A stretch of 64,000 bases of DNA from Bettongia penicillata ogilbyi (Eukaryota > Chordata > Mammalia > Diprotodontia > Potoroidae), in contig JAJHZJ010000496.1 in the NCBI GenBank assembly GCA_023548195.1, positions 6,394,702 to 6,458,701 of the forward strand, read 5' to 3'. The number at the start of each line of letters is the position of its first letter. Positions within the stretch are counted from its first letter, which is position 1. The translations under genes and the position numbers were made by a program. Shown piece by piece: positions 22,741 to 34,449 of the stretch. Below the pieces are notes generated by a model. The model saw nothing but the letters and a program-made list of their open reading frames with translations, made no database searches and was not told the DNA's origin.

Positions 22741-23734
22741 TGGAATGGGGGCAGGGACCCTTACAGCAATTAATTCTTTAAAAAAAATAATTTTGGGAGA
22801 ATCAAAGGATAGAATCCTGTGTCTCACTTTCCATTTGGCCAGGTATTTAGTTAAATTTTCCCTATCATAGTTATTCTAAAGGAATTGAATAAATCATAAA
22901 GTATTAAAACATTTTCACAAGTCTGCAAGGGAATATTCAGAAAAATTTGTTTCTAAGAAATCTGAACCTAAGTTTAACCTGAGCTAGCCCTCCTCTCCTT
23001 TTTAAAAGAAGGAAAAGTACAAGTCTGTCTCCCTTTTTTCAATGGGTAGATTTCTTCAGGTACACTCATTGATAACATTTTAATTAAAATGCTCTGTTTG
23101 GCAAGTTTTCTTGCTAACTGGAATTGTTTAACCAAATGCTTTATTGCTCTGCTCTGAAGGGTAAAGATTGCTGTCCATATTCCCATAGGGAAAACCTGAA
23201 AAACACTCTCACATTCCAAATGTATACCAAGGCATGTTATATCATTACCATGAGATATTATTGACAGGAACCTAATCAGAAAATTTTGAGTAAATCTGTA
23301 TCCTCATGTAGGAAATATATTGTAAATGTCAGAAATGTCAGGTTGGCTATAGAAGGAGGAGCCTTTAATGCTTTTTGGATTCTCTTTGGGATATCATAGC
23401 CCAGTTCCCCACCTTAAATTAAGGCAAAAGAAGTAAGATAGATTTGCTCTGAAATATAATATGTGCTTTATATGCATTTCAGAAATCGGAATAGTCATTG
23501 CCCTGTTTTGTTTTGTTTTGTTTTGTTTTTTTAACCAGAAGATGATTCCAGAATGAGCATGAACATTTCCTGGAAAGTAAATTCAAACTTTGGTTATTTT
23601 ATGATTTAAGATTAACATTTTAAGTGAACCATGTTAATGCAGTTTTCCAGAAGTGATTTATGCTCATAAGAGTATCTGATTTGCACTTTAGCTTTAGTAA
23701 GATATCAAATCCAGTCAACAAACTGCTTGGTGAC
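22741..23734. other. Repeat-poor stretch; candidate conserved noncoding sequence
   Basis: No family recognised except a (TTTTG)n tract at about 23503-23532. The block 23040-23250 is a mild candidate for conservation. The ORF at 22974-23219 (-) has no domain. Confidence 0.35.
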
Positions 23735-23965
23735 AAAGTGGCCAGAGCACAGGAATACAGGACTTGGAGACAGAAAGATCTAAGTTCAAATCTTACCTAA
23801 AATAATTACTAACTGTTTGAATCTGAGAAAGTCACTTGTTCTCAATTTGTCTCATTTTCCTCATCTGTAAAATAAAGATAATAATAACACCAGCCTCACT
23901 GGCCGTTAGAAGGATCAAATAAGTTAACACGTGTAGAGTGCTTTACAGACTTTGAGGTGTTATAG
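23735..23965 (+). mobile_element. THER1/MIR SINE
   Basis: tacaggacttggagacagaa, aagttcaaatcttacctaaa, cattttcctcatctgtaaaa, aagataataataacaccagc and gagtgctttacagactttga. Confidence 0.88.
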
Positions 23966-24048
23966 AATCTGGGGATATAAAGAAAGCCAAAAATCAGAGA
24001 GAGAGAGAGGCAGAATTATGTGCATAAATGTGTCTATATATGTATATC

Positions 24049-24286
24049 CTTTTTACTGTTGTCTGGTTTTATGTTGTTTATGTCTGGCTTCCTGACCCCG
24101 TTTGGGGTTTTCTTGGCAGAGATATTGGAGTGGTTTGCCATTTCCTTCTCCAGCTCATTTTAGAGATAAGGAAACTGAGGCAAACAGGATTAAGTGACTT
24201 TCCCAGGGTCATGCAGCTACTAAGTGTCTGAGACCTTGAACTGGAGTCTTCCTGACTCCAGGCCTAGGGTTTTATCTACTGTGCCT
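24049..24286 (-). mobile_element. Type A marsupial SINE, near full length
   Basis: tttggggttttcttggcaga, gatattggagtggtttgcca, tttccttctccagctcattt, gtcatgcagctactaagtgt and cttcctgactccaggcctag are its reverse complement. Confidence 0.93.
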
Positions 24287-24336
24287 ATAATATATATAAA
24301 GATAGGTGTGTGTGTTTATGTATATACATATATGTG

Positions 24337-24367
<31 letters not shown>

Positions 24368-24412
24368 ATCTATATATATATATGTATACATATATGTATG
24401 TATGTATGTATA
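24287..24412. repeat. (TA/TG)n microsatellite
   Basis: Alternating TA and TG runs directly following the 5' end of the antisense SINE. The ORF of repeated YIYIYVCVC type here is an artefact. Confidence 0.92.
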
Positions 24413-26194
24413 AAACAAATAGAGAAGTCAGGCATAATAGCTTTGAGGAGACTGGGAATGCCTTCTCATAGATGATACTTTAGCAGAGACTTCAAAGAAG
24501 CTAGGGGTAGAGGCCCGGAGGAAGCTGTTAGATTCTGCCTTCAGCACACCCCTGCCTATGTTATATGATTGTGGTTAGAGAGGGAACTTCTCAGCTCTGT
24601 CTTCTCTACTCTGTCTTAGAGTAATGGAGTTTTGTAAGGTGTAATATGTGATTTCCCCAATGACTAGCTGTGACATGTGAGAGATGAATGACTTGGAATT
24701 TGAGGAAGTTGATGAACTGAGAGGCCAAGGTGTTAGAGGGGTCAATTTCACAATGGCTGCCATCAGTTTGATGTCAGCGGTTCGATAGGAGACAGAATAA
24801 AGTTGCTCGTGAAAGTAGAAGGATTTCTTTGAGGTTGAGGGATAACCAAGAAAAGGATCCACCTCCCTTCCATTTATCCACTAAATCACAGACTGGTTCC
24901 ATTCTCTATCGATGGATGGAATTCCCCACACTGAGACAATTATAGTTCCATTGTGTATTTGCACAGTAATTATTACTAAAAGTTATAATAATGAGAATTG
25001 TTTGGAAGTGATGATGGAGAGGGAAAAGGGTGTTGAATCCTCCTCCTAGACATGTGCCAGGACATATAAGAGACACATGCATAGGATTGTTTTGTTTTGT
25101 TTTAATCTAGGCTTTGTTTATAATTTGGTTTCCATCCTTTCTTCTTAGAGGAAACTTTGGAAGTTTTATGAGGTGATTTTAATACATGCCAACTTGTATA
25201 TAAATGCCTCTTGTAAAAATGTCTCTCACTCTACAAAGGAGAAAGTTTGGAGGGGATGTGGTGCCTTCAGGGAAAACCAATTGTTGAGGCTGAGAGTGAA
25301 AAGAAGTATAAGAGGTATAGCTTGAGGACAAAGTGAGAGTTTGTACACAACATAATGAGATTTCTGGAGGGCACAGTGCAGAGAAGGAAGAAGATATATA
25401 TGGGCAAGGGCCAGTATATGAGGTAAATGAGGATGAGACCACAGGGAAAGGTAAGAGGTGAAAAATATTTTCACCTAGGTGGGTGACAATCACTGAGTGG
25501 CAAGGATAAGGGGAGCAGTAATTTGGGGTCCAGCCAAAAGAGGGGTACCTCATCAAGAATTGTCCTCTGATGTTCTCAAGTACCTCATGATTTCCTGGAG
25601 TTGACCATGGTCCTGAAGACTATGCCAACAGAAAGTTAAGTTCTCATCTCTATGCCTTTGCAATGGCAGTCCTCAATACCTGGGCACCTATCTGGACAGC
25701 ATTTCAGTCCAATTTGGAAGTAGTTAACTTTTCACTTCTCCCCCTCCTAAGTCACAGATCTTCCTAGTTTATTGGCATCACTAATTCTTGGCAGTGTCCT
25801 GTTTTCTTAAATCATGTCAATGTGCAATTTATGTCTTTATAATGAGTTTATAAGTAAGTAGATTATCAATATAAATAAAGATAAGCTCATTTTTATTGCA
25901 TTCTGAGTAAATTACATGATGGTAAGGACAACAGAGAATCCCTTCAACAAATAACTCTAGACTTAAGCATGAGCCTATATTGACGTGCACTCCCTATCTC
26001 TCTGGAGACTTAAGTAAGGACTCAATGGATGAGAAGATATGAATGGGTTACAGTGTGCATTGGTGGAGAGGCCATCTGCACCAAGAAGTTTACAAGTCCA
26101 CTGGAATAATCAGAATAAGGGCTGAGGAAGCATCCAGTAGTTATGTTCTTCTAGGGTCAGTCAGGTCTAGGCTTCCCTAGAGTGAATGCATCTT
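24413..26194. other. No gene; largely unassigned
   Basis: 24430-24500 resembles antisense L2 (gaatgccttctcatagatga, cagagacttcaaagaagcta). The ORF at 25179-25556 (-), 125 codons, lies in a purine-rich plus strand and shows no domain. Confidence 0.4.
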
Positions 26195-26345
26195 ATCATG
26201 GCAAAAGCACTAAATTTAGAATCAGAAGACTTGGGGTCAAATCCCAACTCTGGTACTTAGTACCTATATCAGCCAAGTAACTGTTCATTTATTTGTTTTC
26301 AACATGTAAAGGGAGTTAGTCTAGGTTGCTTCCAAATTAATAATT
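26195..26345 (+). mobile_element. MIR3-type SINE
   Basis: gcaaaagcactaaatttaga, atcagaagacttggggtcaa and gggagttagtctaggttgct. Confidence 0.7.
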
Positions 26346-26584
26346 GTTTGATCCCATCAAATGATGTGATGGAACCTTCATCCAGCCACTTTCTCTGATG
26401 TTGTCCCCCTAGATAACAACTCTGAAAGAGAAGAAAACATGACAGTGGGAAGAGCCTGGTAGAGGACACTGTCATCAGAGCTACAATATAATGAATCAAC
26501 CAATGAACAAGTATTGTTAAGTGCTTCATTGGCTCACGTAGATTCAATGATGCCTTTGATTCAACTGATTCTTAAAGTTTTTTT

Positions 26585-27720
26585 CTCCAACTCTAATCTC
26601 TCTCCTGGTCTCCAATCTCACATCTCCAAATGCCTATTGGACATCTTGAACTGAATTTCCCATAGATATCTTAAAATCATCATGTCCAAAAGTGAGACTC
26701 ATCATGTTTTCCTTAAAACATTTCCTCTTTCCTAACTTCACTATTACTGTGGAGGGCACCAGACTTCTCCCAGGCCTCTAGGCTCATAACCTCACCTTCT
26801 TCCTGTCATTACCATCCCCCTTTCATATCCATTATGTTGCCAGTATCCAGCCTGCTAATATGGCCTTTCTAGAATAACATTCTGGATGACTTCCCTGCCT
26901 CAAGTTGCTCCCCATTCCATACATCTTCCAAACAGTTATCAAAGTGGCCTTCCTAAAGTGTAGGACTAATCATGTCATCTCCTTATTAAAAAAAAAAATG
27001 CAGTCACTTAGGTAGCACAGTGAACAGAAGTCAGGTAGACCCAAGTTCAAATCTGACCTCAGATATGTCTAGCTATGTAAACAAGTCACATAATCTCTCA
27101 TTGCTGTAGTTACTACATTTGAACCTACTTCCTAGAGTTTTGGGGGTAATAAAATATTATGCCTCGTTAATTCTGTCATCATCATCAATCATCATCATCA
27201 TCATCATCATGATGTTTGGCCATGAAAGCCCTTTATAACCTTGCTTCTTCACCCTTTCCCAGTCATCTTACACTTTGCTTCCATCTCATGCCATGTGATT
27301 AATGACTCAGGCTTGCTTGATTTTCTTACACCAGGCTTCTATCTCTCAACTCTAGGCATTTCCACCATCTATTTTCCATGGTTGAAATGTTCTTCCTCTT
27401 TGTCTTTGACTCTTGGCCTCCCTTGGCTTCTTTTAAATCTCAGCTAAAGTCCCACTTTCTATAAATCACCTTTCTCAGTTGCCCGTAATTTACTGCCTTG
27501 CCTTGCCATCCCTCTGAGTTTAATACTCAATTCATCCTATATATCTTGTTTGTACATAGTTTGAATGTTGTCTCCCTCTTTAAATGGTTACCTCTTTGAG
27601 AACAGGTACTATTGTGTGGTTGAGTTTTTTTTTTTTAACCCTTCTCTGTATTCCCAACACTTAACATAATACCTGGCACATAGTAGGTGCATAATTAATG
27701 CTTGTTGACTTGATTGAAGC
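26585..27720 (+). mobile_element. L2 LINE 3' region, split by a SINE
   Basis: The left arm (26585-26990) has catctccaaatgcctattgg, acatcttgaactgaatttcc, aagtggccttcctaaagtgt and catgtcatctccttatt. The right arm (27216-27720) has gaaagccctttataaccttg, ttaaatctcagctaaagtcc, acctggcacatagtaggtgc and attaatgcttgttgacttga. Both are in L2 sense order. Confidence 0.88.
26991..27213 (+). mobile_element. THER1-type SINE plus (ATC)n inside L2
   Basis: A pure A-run, then cagtcacttaggtagcacag, acccaagttcaaatctgacc, aacctacttcctagagtttt. The insert ends in a (CAT)n microsatellite at about 27176-27213 before the L2 resumes. Confidence 0.8.
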
Positions 27721-27935
27721 ACAATATACCAAGCACTATGATAGATGTTGTCAATACATGTACAAAGAAAGAAACCATCTGAATCTGCAAGAAGCACCTG
27801 AACTGCTTTGGGAGAAGCAAGGCTGTGAATGGAAGGCCTTGATTACTAGACAGAGGAGTTTATATTTGACATGTAGGTATGAGCACTTTTGAGCATGGAA
27901 TTGACATGATGGATTTGGTGTGTATAGAAGGATTA
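27721..27935 (-). mobile_element. L2 LINE, abutting the previous L2 tail to tail
   Basis: ataccaagcactatgataga, gtgaatggaaggccttgatt, agacagaggagtttatattt and gagcatggaattgacatgat are antisense L2. They begin exactly where the + strand L2 3' end stops. Confidence 0.65.
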
Positions 27936-29084
27936 GTTGAGCAGTGGCATCATGGTGCATATTTTTATACTTTATCATCTTTAATATTATTCCCTTGGCA
28001 AAAATGCTCCATGGACCAGGTAGCATGGGGCACCCACCATTCGAGAAAGTCATTCTGGGTTTGGAGCGTTTTGTTATTCTTGTTCATAGATTTGACTCTC
28101 CTGTGTTATATTTTAAAAGCCTTCCTGAGTCACTGTGTGTCTTTTTCCAATCCTTTTTCCCTCCTCTACTCCCTCCCCCCCAATGCCTACTATTTTGTAA
28201 TTCTTGTCCCCCTAGGAAAGAGCACTGCCATTCATTGCAACAGAATGGTCTATTTTAAGGACAAGCTGTTTGGGTAGAGGGCTGACGGCTTGACTCTTCC
28301 ATCCCCTTTTTGGTGACAATGCTGGCTGGCAGGCAGTCAGCAGGGAAGATGAAGAAGAGATTTTCCAAAGAAAACATTCACCCTGGAAAGTAGCAGCCCA
28401 TTATGAAAGTGAACAAAGCCTGTTCTACTAGAACGGTTTTCCACGAAAGCATATTTTGCCGCTTTGATTTCCTTTGCAAAATGAAAGGAACCTACTCCTC
28501 CCAACAAAAGGTCAAAAAACAGTTGTTTTGCCTCATTCCTTTCCTGAGGGCTCCCATGGGTAGCCTTGAAATTACTGGTGACAGGGTTGCCTTTCTGGGA
28601 CTTCATGAATCCAGGGCAAAGGCATTCAGTGTAATTTAATTTTAATAAGTGATCTTTGGGGTTATTGAATTCATTCTTGACATGCTTACCTCTTATTGGC
28701 TCTTCAAGATATTCATGGAAAGGAAAAGGATGCCTCAGAAAACTGAGAGATGGTCCCCTTCTTTTCTGTTTTACTTCCTCACCTACAGCTCCTAATGTGG
28801 CTGCCACAATGTGGATATCAGACCCTCCCAATGGCTGTTAGATATTAAGTATGATTTGTGTTTGAAGGCAAATGTATGTCGGTGTTATTACTTGCATTTT
28901 TTTAATTTATTTTTTAAACTTTTCTTAAGGTTTGAGGATGGCCACTGAGAACAGGAAGCTCATTACCCATCATCACCATCACTCTAGGTTATGATGGTGG
29001 TAGTAGTAGGAGTAGGAGTAGTAGTGAACACTTTTATAACACTTTAAAGTTTACAAAGCAGGAAGGACATAATTAGGAAGAATT
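27936..29084. other. Repeat-poor block, candidate conserved noncoding sequence, with the longest ORF
   Basis: No repeat is recognised from about 28050 to 28850. It contains a 164-codon minus-strand ORF at 28337-28831. That protein has no recognisable domain, signal peptide or repeat, and the opposite strand has two shorter overlapping ORFs. A chance ORF in slightly GC-richer sequence is the simplest reading. A GTA-rich simple repeat lies at 28990-29022. Confidence 0.4.
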
Positions 29085-29300
29085 TACTATGTCCCACACA
29101 TTGCAGATATATGTTCAAGCAAGCAAGACATCCCCTGCTCTTAGGGATCTCACATTCTAAAGGGAAAAGAAAGTACATAAGTGAGTGATGATGCTGAAAG
29201 GGGATATGCACACAGAGACACGGTGTAGGGATAGCCAGAATGTGGTGTGGTTCCAGGAAGAGAAAGAAAAAACTCACTTCTTTGAGGGCAGAATGCAACA
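29085..29300 (-). mobile_element. L2 LINE fragment
   Basis: tgctcttagggatctcacat, tctaaagggaaaagaaagta, then diverged sequence, in antisense L2 order. Confidence 0.55.
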
Positions 29301-29401
29301 TTGGAGTGGGACAGAGGTGAAGGTGATGACTGGAATTTAAGCAACATAATTAGGAGGAAGATAATGGGTTCCTTGTTATGGGTGCATGTTACAGACTATG
29401 A

Positions 29402-29600
29402 GGGCAACTGGCTGGTGTCACAATGCATAGAGCACTGGGTCTGGAGTCAGGAAGACCTGAATTCAAATTCTACCTCAGATATTTAATTTCTGTGTGACCT
29501 TAAGCAAATCACTTATCCTGTTTGCCTGAGTTTCCTCAATTGTAAAATAGGGAAAATAATAGCACCTATGTCCCAGGTCTGTTATAAGAACTATGAAGGA
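29402..29600 (+). mobile_element. THER1/MIR SINE
   Basis: gggcaactggctggtgtcac, gggtctggagtcaggaagac, ctgaattcaaattctacctc, gtgtgaccttaagcaaatca, gtttcctcaattgtaaaata and taatagcacctatgtcccag. Confidence 0.9.
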
Positions 29601-30050
29601 AATGGATGAAACCTGTTTCCTGGGGATTTGGGGGGAATATCTTCTCTCTCCCTTCCAATTTTTAAAAGTAACCTTACTTGAAAGAAATGGAACCTACAGG
29701 GTTGAATAAATTAAGGCAGACTCCCAGTCTGTATTATGCTCTAATTTGGTGTCAAAGGAAGGTTGCCACTATCTTAGAACTCAGGTATCACCTAGAAATC
29801 TTGAAGACCAGAAACCTGCCCCACCAAGATGACCTGATGTTACTAGTTATAAAGAAAACACCACCACCAGATTAATCCTGCTCTTCAACAATTCCTGAGA
29901 CCAGGTTAACAAGCTAAAACAAGTTAAAATTCAGAGGTTAAGACATTTTCCCCTCCGAATTACCCCATGTCCTGTCCCTAGTCTCCCAAATAAGGAAAAT
30001 GGCTGAGGCAGTCTCACATTAGAGTCATTTTGCTGCCTGACTTGACTTAA
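29601..30050. other. No gene or recognised repeat
   Basis: Unassigned. Confidence 0.4.
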
Positions 30051-30186
30051 AAACTTAATAATAAAATAAGTTTAATAAACAATATTAAGTTTGATAATAA
30101 CATTAATTATATAATAATTATTATAAAATGATATTATTTGATAAATAATATTAAGTTAAATGAAACTTAATAATAGAATAAGTTCA
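30051..30186. repeat. AT-rich island flanked by a 24-base near-identical direct repeat
   Basis: 30051-30074 and 30163-30186 both read aaacttaataat(a/g)aataagtt plus two or three bases. Each unit is itself palindromic at its ends (aactta...taagtt). The core is over 90% A/T with several internal palindromes. Confidence 0.85.
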
Positions 30187-30243
30187 GGTATATTATCATC
30201 CCCATTTTATAGATGGAGAAACTGAGTCTTAAAGAGCAAGATA
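30187..30243 (-). mobile_element. THER1/MIR fragment
   Basis: attatcatccccattttata followed by gatggagaaactgagtctta. Confidence 0.75.
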
Positions 30244-30486
30244 CTGCAATTTTTTACCATCCTTTATTCAAAGTCTTTCAATAAGAGGAACTCACTCACT
30301 CCAGATGCTGTTTATGTTAGTGCAGGGAAGTAAAGGGAGCAGTAGAAAGCCCTAAATTCATCCCTTCAAAGTTTCACTCTTTGTTGAGGTCAAGGAGACC
30401 AAGTGTAGTCTCATCCTTGATAGGACCCTTCAAATACAAAGACTGTTATGATATCACTTTGGAGTCTTCTCCTTCAGATTCATAAG

Positions 30487-30716
30487 GGGCAACTAGGTGA
30501 CACAGGGGATATAATGCTGACCTGGGGTCAGCCACACCTTAGTACAAATCTAGCTTCAGATACTGTATGATCTTGGGAAAGTCACTTAACCCAGTTTGCC
30601 TCAGTTGCCTCATCTATAAAATGATCTGGAGAAGGAAATGGCAAACTACTCCAGTATCTTTGCCAAGAAAACCCCAGCAGGGGCACAGAGAGTCAGACAG
30701 GACTGAAAATGATTTA
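30487..30716 (+). mobile_element. Type A marsupial SINE, full length
   Basis: gggcaactaggtgacacagg, ctgacctggggtcagccaca, gaaggaaatggcaaactact, ccagtatctttgccaagaaa and gagtcagacaggactgaaaa. Confidence 0.94.
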
Positions 30717-31614
30717 ACAACACACAATGACTTCTATGTTGTTAATATCTTTTAGAGAAATTTTAGATCTCCATGACAGCATGCATTCATTACACAGATT
30801 CTTACACCTTTCCTGAATTATAAATCAGATGAGGCTTGACTACTTTTTGTAGGTTGATTAAGGAAATCACTTTTATTGCCCAAAAGAATTGTCTGGAATT
30901 GGAAACCAATTCATTCAGCTCACCACCAAGAACTTCTAACTCATAGTGAATAAAGCAGAAATTGCCAGTGTGAAAATTAGCTTCAAACGGTTTGTAACCC
31001 AAGTCAAAACTGCATTGTATTCCCTTAAATGTAATTTCCACTATATTCTTGGATTGACAGCAGGGATTTAATGGATGTTACGCAACTCTGTCCTTGTCTG
31101 TAAGAGTGGAATTCCTAACCAACATGTGAGAAGGCTTGGTAGTATCACCCCTTCCTGAGTTTTCTTTGGCATCACAATTGGTCTGTTATTTTTAAGTGAG
31201 TCACAAGAGAGCTTAATAATGTGAACTAACCTCTATCCTGTCAATATAATTGGGCAACACGGACTTTGCACGGTTCATGTGGATTGTAAATTCCTTGTAG
31301 ACCTCTCTATCTATAAAACAGTAGTAGGGAGAGCATTAAAATGGCAGTCCTTCCTTTATGAAAAATTATGACTTGCCTAGTTGTTGCTTTACTTTTTGAA
31401 TGAGTCTGACAATGCCGGGAGGCAGATATAGTTTCAACTCATCTTTATTAATATCATCAAACCTTTTGTGGACATTTCACAGAGAACGATAGAGAAGGTA
31501 AAATTCAGTAGCTTCCTTCACTAAATTTTAGTGTATAATGCTTTATGTAGATTTTAAAAATATTTAGAATTATGCTAAAAGCCACATATTCTTGATTTGG
31601 ATGAACTAGACCAG
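30717..31614. other. Repeat-poor stretch; candidate conserved noncoding sequence
   Basis: No family recognised. The ORF at 30802-31041 (-), 79 codons, has no domain. Confidence 0.35.
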
Positions 31615-31790
31615 AATTAATTCATTCATTCACTCATTCATTCATTTCATTCATTCAATAAGTATTTAAGTTCCTACCATGTGAAAAATACTGTAGTGCG
31701 AAATGTGTCTATGTATCTATATACACACATAAACAAATGCACGTATGTATAGAGTTCTTGACTTTAAGCAGCTTAGGTAAGAACATGAGC
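31615..31790 (-). mobile_element. L2 LINE 3' end with (ATTC)n
   Basis: An (ATTC)n run, then aataagtatttaagttccta and gacttttaagcagcttagg-like sequence. Confidence 0.6.
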
Positions 31791-31824
31791 TTTAAGTAAT
31801 AGTAAATTCTTCATAAAAGGTATA

Positions 31825-31895
31825 TCAAATATCTTAACACAATGCCTGGCACAATAGTAGGTACGTAAAAAGTGTTTATTAAATTGAATTTAACA
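31825..31895 (+). mobile_element. L2 LINE 3' end
   Basis: aatgcctggcacaatagtag and aaagtgtttattaaattgaa. Confidence 0.7.
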
Positions 31896-31919
31896 TCTTG
31901 CCGTTGCCTAAATACCAGT

Positions 31920-32127
31920 TGAACTTACAGACCATTCTGAAAGGCATAAGCATACATATATACACACAAAGCATTCATACATGGACACACATGTAATATA
32001 TTCACTTGTTCATATCAACATATGCAGGTTTAGATGTGAATGTATGATATACCTGTCTGTAATAGCACATTATACACATACCCACATACAAATGCACTCA
32101 TAGATATGCACTATGTACACATGTAGG
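31920..32127. repeat. (ACATAC/TATACA)n-rich low-complexity region
   Basis: Scattered catacatatatacacacaaa-type stretches, strongly interrupted. Confidence 0.6.
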
Positions 32128-32265
32128 GTCATACCACCTCAGTATCCTAGGCAACTCTGAAATTATAAATTTCAGAGAAGTTTTTAAAATTTTATCAATC
32201 ATTAGAAGGAGTTTTCTCAAGAATTCCCTTATACTCCTGAAATCACAGACTCAACCCCTGCCCCA
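32128..32265 (+). mobile_element. Type E marsupial SINE, 5'-truncated
   Basis: cctcagtatcctaggcaact, ctgaaattataaatttcaga, gaagttttt and ctgaaatcacagactcaacc match the 2522-2713 copy in order. Confidence 0.65.
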
Positions 32266-32484
32266 TGTATATTGTACATATGTAGATATACACAAGCATA
32301 TATTTTGATTAATTAATGAATGAGATCCAACTGCAACTTTTCTACATCAGAGGAAGACATCTATTAGCTTCCTAAATGATTAGGAAAAATAATATAAATA
32401 TATCATAATATAAACAATATCATATAATAGAAACATTTGATGGCAAAATATGATTCTTTTTCTTTTAACTTGATCTATTTCTTT

Positions 32485-32940
32485 CTGGCTCTGTCCTAGG
32501 TCTCTGGCATTCTCATATATCTCTCCCCTTCTTGTCCCCTTTGGGCCATACAAATGACCTTTCCGACATGTCTGTCACATGATATCCCATCTCCTGCCTT
32601 TGTTCAAAACTGTTTTCTATGTCAGGAATGCTCTCCCTCCTACAAATCCTTTCTTCCTTTAAGTCACAGCTAAAACAATCTTCGGTCCAAGACTTTCTGG
32701 ATCACCCCAGCTCTTAATATCTCTTTGACAAAAATTACCTTGTGCATGTTTTGCATAAACTTATAAATATACATGCACGTACATATGTATACAAATGTCC
32801 ATGTATGTGCATCCACAGAATGAAGACTTCTTGAAGTCAGCAATTGTTTTATTTTGTCTGTATTCTCAGTGAATTCTCAGCCCCGTGACTGTCACATACT
32901 AGGTACCTTTTAGGTACAGTAGGTTTGCTTATGGATTAAC
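32485..32940 (+). mobile_element. L2 LINE 3' region
   Basis: atgtcaggaatgctctccct, ctttaagtcacagctaaaac, ttgaagtcagcaattgtttt and tgtcacatactaggtacctt. Confidence 0.8.
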
Positions 32941-34040
32941 CAATTTCTACTTCTTATATCTTTGCAATTTTTTTTAAATTTGGAAAACCATATAAATCAA
33001 AAAAGAGAAAGAAAAATATTTCAATTTTCCTCTTTTAAAAAAACAGGCAAAGGAAAAACTATTTCACTGTAGCAAAAATAATATAATTCCATTCAATTCA
33101 ACAAATATCAAGGGCCTAGTAGATATAAGACTTTTACAACAACTTCAGTTTATTTCCCTTTAAGAAAGACCAAGGACTCTTAGCTTTTATCTTCCTACCT
33201 GGTACTATTCCCTCCCCACCCCGACCCCCACCCCCACCCCCATATTTTATTATAAGAGGTGGGTTGGACATACAATGAGAATTTCCCAGAATTACCAGCC
33301 CTGCCCAGTCCCAGGGACTGAGTAAATCTTTTCATTTGCATTGGCAGCTGAGTATGGGAATTGGCCCCAGGAATCCAAATCCCTCCCTCCTTTTCTTAGT
33401 GTTTGGAACTGGCAGCCAAATTGGATCCAGCCAAATGTTGTTGACCCTTGGTCTAAATAATGGATTGGAGGATTAAGGGTCTGGGAGTTCTAAACCTTTT
33501 GCCCTCCTACTGATTCCTAGTAACTTTGATCAGTCCACTTGGTTTCTCCACTTTTCACTGAGAAAATCTATACTATGTTGTGTAAGGAATAAATATCAGA
33601 GTTGCCGCTAAAAAAGGGGTTTGTAAATACTCTCCAAACACTCCCCTGGATGCAGGTCACAGGCCAACATTCCTGCCCACGTTTTGGAAACTTATCCAAT
33701 CTTGATATAAAATGGCTTTATGGAAACTGTGCTGGATCCTTTCCCATAACTCTTATTTAATTTTTATTGTGAAAGTCGTACAAATCTTCCCTAACAGAAA
33801 ATCAACCAATCAAGAATTACTTACTAGATTTTTTTATGTACGATACTTTAATGTATATACAAAAACTCGTGCCATTTTCTTCACAGATTTTTGCATTTCC
33901 TGTAGAGACCCCTTATTGTGGGACGGCTAAATCCTCTACATCCCTGTTGCTAACCTGGCACCATTAAACAATAATGATTCTGTTGTTGCTGTTTAGACTG
34001 GTGAATTCCATAGAATAATGACAACTGCAATAATTACTTT
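32941..34040. other. No gene; mostly unassigned, with a C-rich tract
   Basis: Holds the cytosine tract at 33210-33241. The remainder is not assigned to a family, including a 700-base repeat-free stretch (33250-33960). Confidence 0.4.
33210..33241 (-). other. G-quadruplex motif on the minus strand
   Basis: The plus strand has C-runs of 3, 4, 4, 5, 5 and 5 separated by single bases. The complementary G-runs satisfy the usual G4 pattern (four or more runs of at least three G with short loops). Confidence 0.8.
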
Positions 34041-34044
34041 TATT

Positions 34045-34275
34045 ACTCTTAATGATAATAGCTAGCATTCATATAGTATTTTAAGTTTTGCAAAACACTT
34101 TTTCCCCCTTGATCTTCCTGACAATCCTGAAAAGTGGATTCTGTTATTATCTATATTTTACAGTCCAGGAAACTGAGGATACAGGTAAATAAATGATTTG
34201 CCAGGGTCATTCATCTAGAAGGGTCCAGACTAGGCTCAGTGCTATATCCATTCTGGCATCCAGCTGATTTCCCAG
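34045..34275 (-). mobile_element. THER1/MIR SINE, near full length
   Basis: gataatagctagcattcata, cctgacaatcctgaaaagtg, attttacagtccaggaaact and ccatttctggcatccagctg-like end. Confidence 0.82.
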
Positions 34276-34282
34276 TAAGAAA

Positions 34283-34447
34283 ATTCCCTCTGCCAATGAG
34301 GCTGGGCACTTGCCTGGAATTTAGCTTTGGAGTTGCCTGAGACATCAAAAGATGAACCACTTAACCAAGTTCACAGGCAGCAAGTGTCAGGAGTCTTGAA
34401 CTCTACTAGGCAGGGTCTCTGAGACCTAGACCACACTGCCTCTCAGT
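34283..34447 (-). mobile_element. Type E marsupial SINE
   Basis: ccctctgccaatgaggctgg, atttagctttggagttgcct, aggcagcaagtgtcaggagt and cacactgcctctcag. Confidence 0.7.
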
Positions 34448-34449
34448 AA

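Noticed and set aside
25179..25556. 125-codon minus-strand ORF, Ser/Pro/Tyr-rich
   Set aside because: Comes from a purine-rich plus strand (few stops on the complement); no domain, splice sites or second coding-like feature.
27175..27213. Trinucleotide array considered as a short CRISPR-like or regulatory repeat
   Set aside because: Pure (CAT)n at the end of a SINE, an ordinary microsatellite. There are no spacers and the genome is eukaryotic.
31615..31665. (ATTC)n as an independent satellite
   Set aside because: It is the usual simple-repeat end of an antisense L2.
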